Shown piece after piece: positions 14,561 to 14,574 of a stretch of DNA of 14,574 nt. The stretch covers positions 1-14,574 of the forward strand of contig JAZNBZ010000087.1 of the NCBI GenBank assembly GCA_045587285.1, given 5' to 3'. The first letter of the stretch is position 1. Each line of letters opens with the position of its first letter. The notes below the pieces were generated by a model. It saw only the letters and a list, made by a program, of their open reading frames with translations, ran no database searches and was not told where the DNA came from. Source of the stretch: Flemingiibacterium sp045587285 (GTDB taxonomy: Bacteria; Bacillota; Clostridia; Oscillospirales; CAG-272). The position numbers were made by a program, and so were the translations under genes.

Positions 14561-14574
14561 TGGTGCGGATGACA
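14561..14574 (-). tRNA. Partial tRNA gene, 3' end only (possibly tRNA-Leu)
   Basis: On the minus strand the sequence ends in CATCCGC, then A and CCA, followed at once by a terminator. This is the layout of a tRNA acceptor 3' strand with an encoded CCA tail. The matching 5' strand would be GCGGATG, which together with discriminator A fits many clostridial tRNA-Leu genes. Only 14 bases are inside the window, so the identity is a guess. Confidence 0.5.

Overview
The window is about 14.6 kb of chromosome that looks like a Gram-positive Bacillota, most likely a member of the Clostridia. The reasons are strong AGGAGG-type ribosome binding sites, sigma-A-type promoters, compact same-strand operons ending in hairpin-plus-U terminators, a CsaB-like cell-surface gene, and the paired GlgC/GlgD organisation of ADP-glucose pyrophosphorylase typical of Bacillota. 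I cannot name a genus from the sequence alone.

Left part (1-2472): the 3' end of a polysaccharide pyruvyl transferase (CsaB-like) gene, then an ion-transporter-superfamily permease on the same strand, then a perfect bidirectional terminator. Facing it on the minus strand is a small cysteine-rich four-helix membrane protein of unknown function.

Middle and right part (2477-14292): a glycogen/alpha-glucan module arranged around one divergent control region at 3896-4220. Leftward, malQ (4-alpha-glucanotransferase) is read from a full-consensus promoter through a leader with a long stem-loop. Rightward, six tightly packed genes form one operon: glgC, glgD, glgA, glgP, a GH13 alpha-glucan hydrolase, and glgB. 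Gaps are 13 nt, a 4-nt overlap, 27, 2 and 1 nt. The operon starts at an extended -10 promoter and ends in a strong terminator that overlaps the glgB stop codon. GlgC/GlgD make ADP-glucose, GlgA extends the chain, GlgB branches it, GlgP releases glucose-1-phosphate, and the GH13 enzyme plus MalQ probably deal with limit dextrins and short maltooligosaccharides. No GlgX-type debranching enzyme is present in the window. GlgB is of the eukaryote-like GH13_8 type, not the usual bacterial GH13_9 type.

Right end (14293-14574): a gene-free stretch with a tRNA-3'-end-like fragment, an array of about seven small hairpins with different stems joined by a repeated GATGAAAT linker (inverted halfway), and then a terminator belonging to a minus-strand tRNA gene whose 3' end is cut by the window edge. 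The hairpin array is the best candidate for something undescribed.
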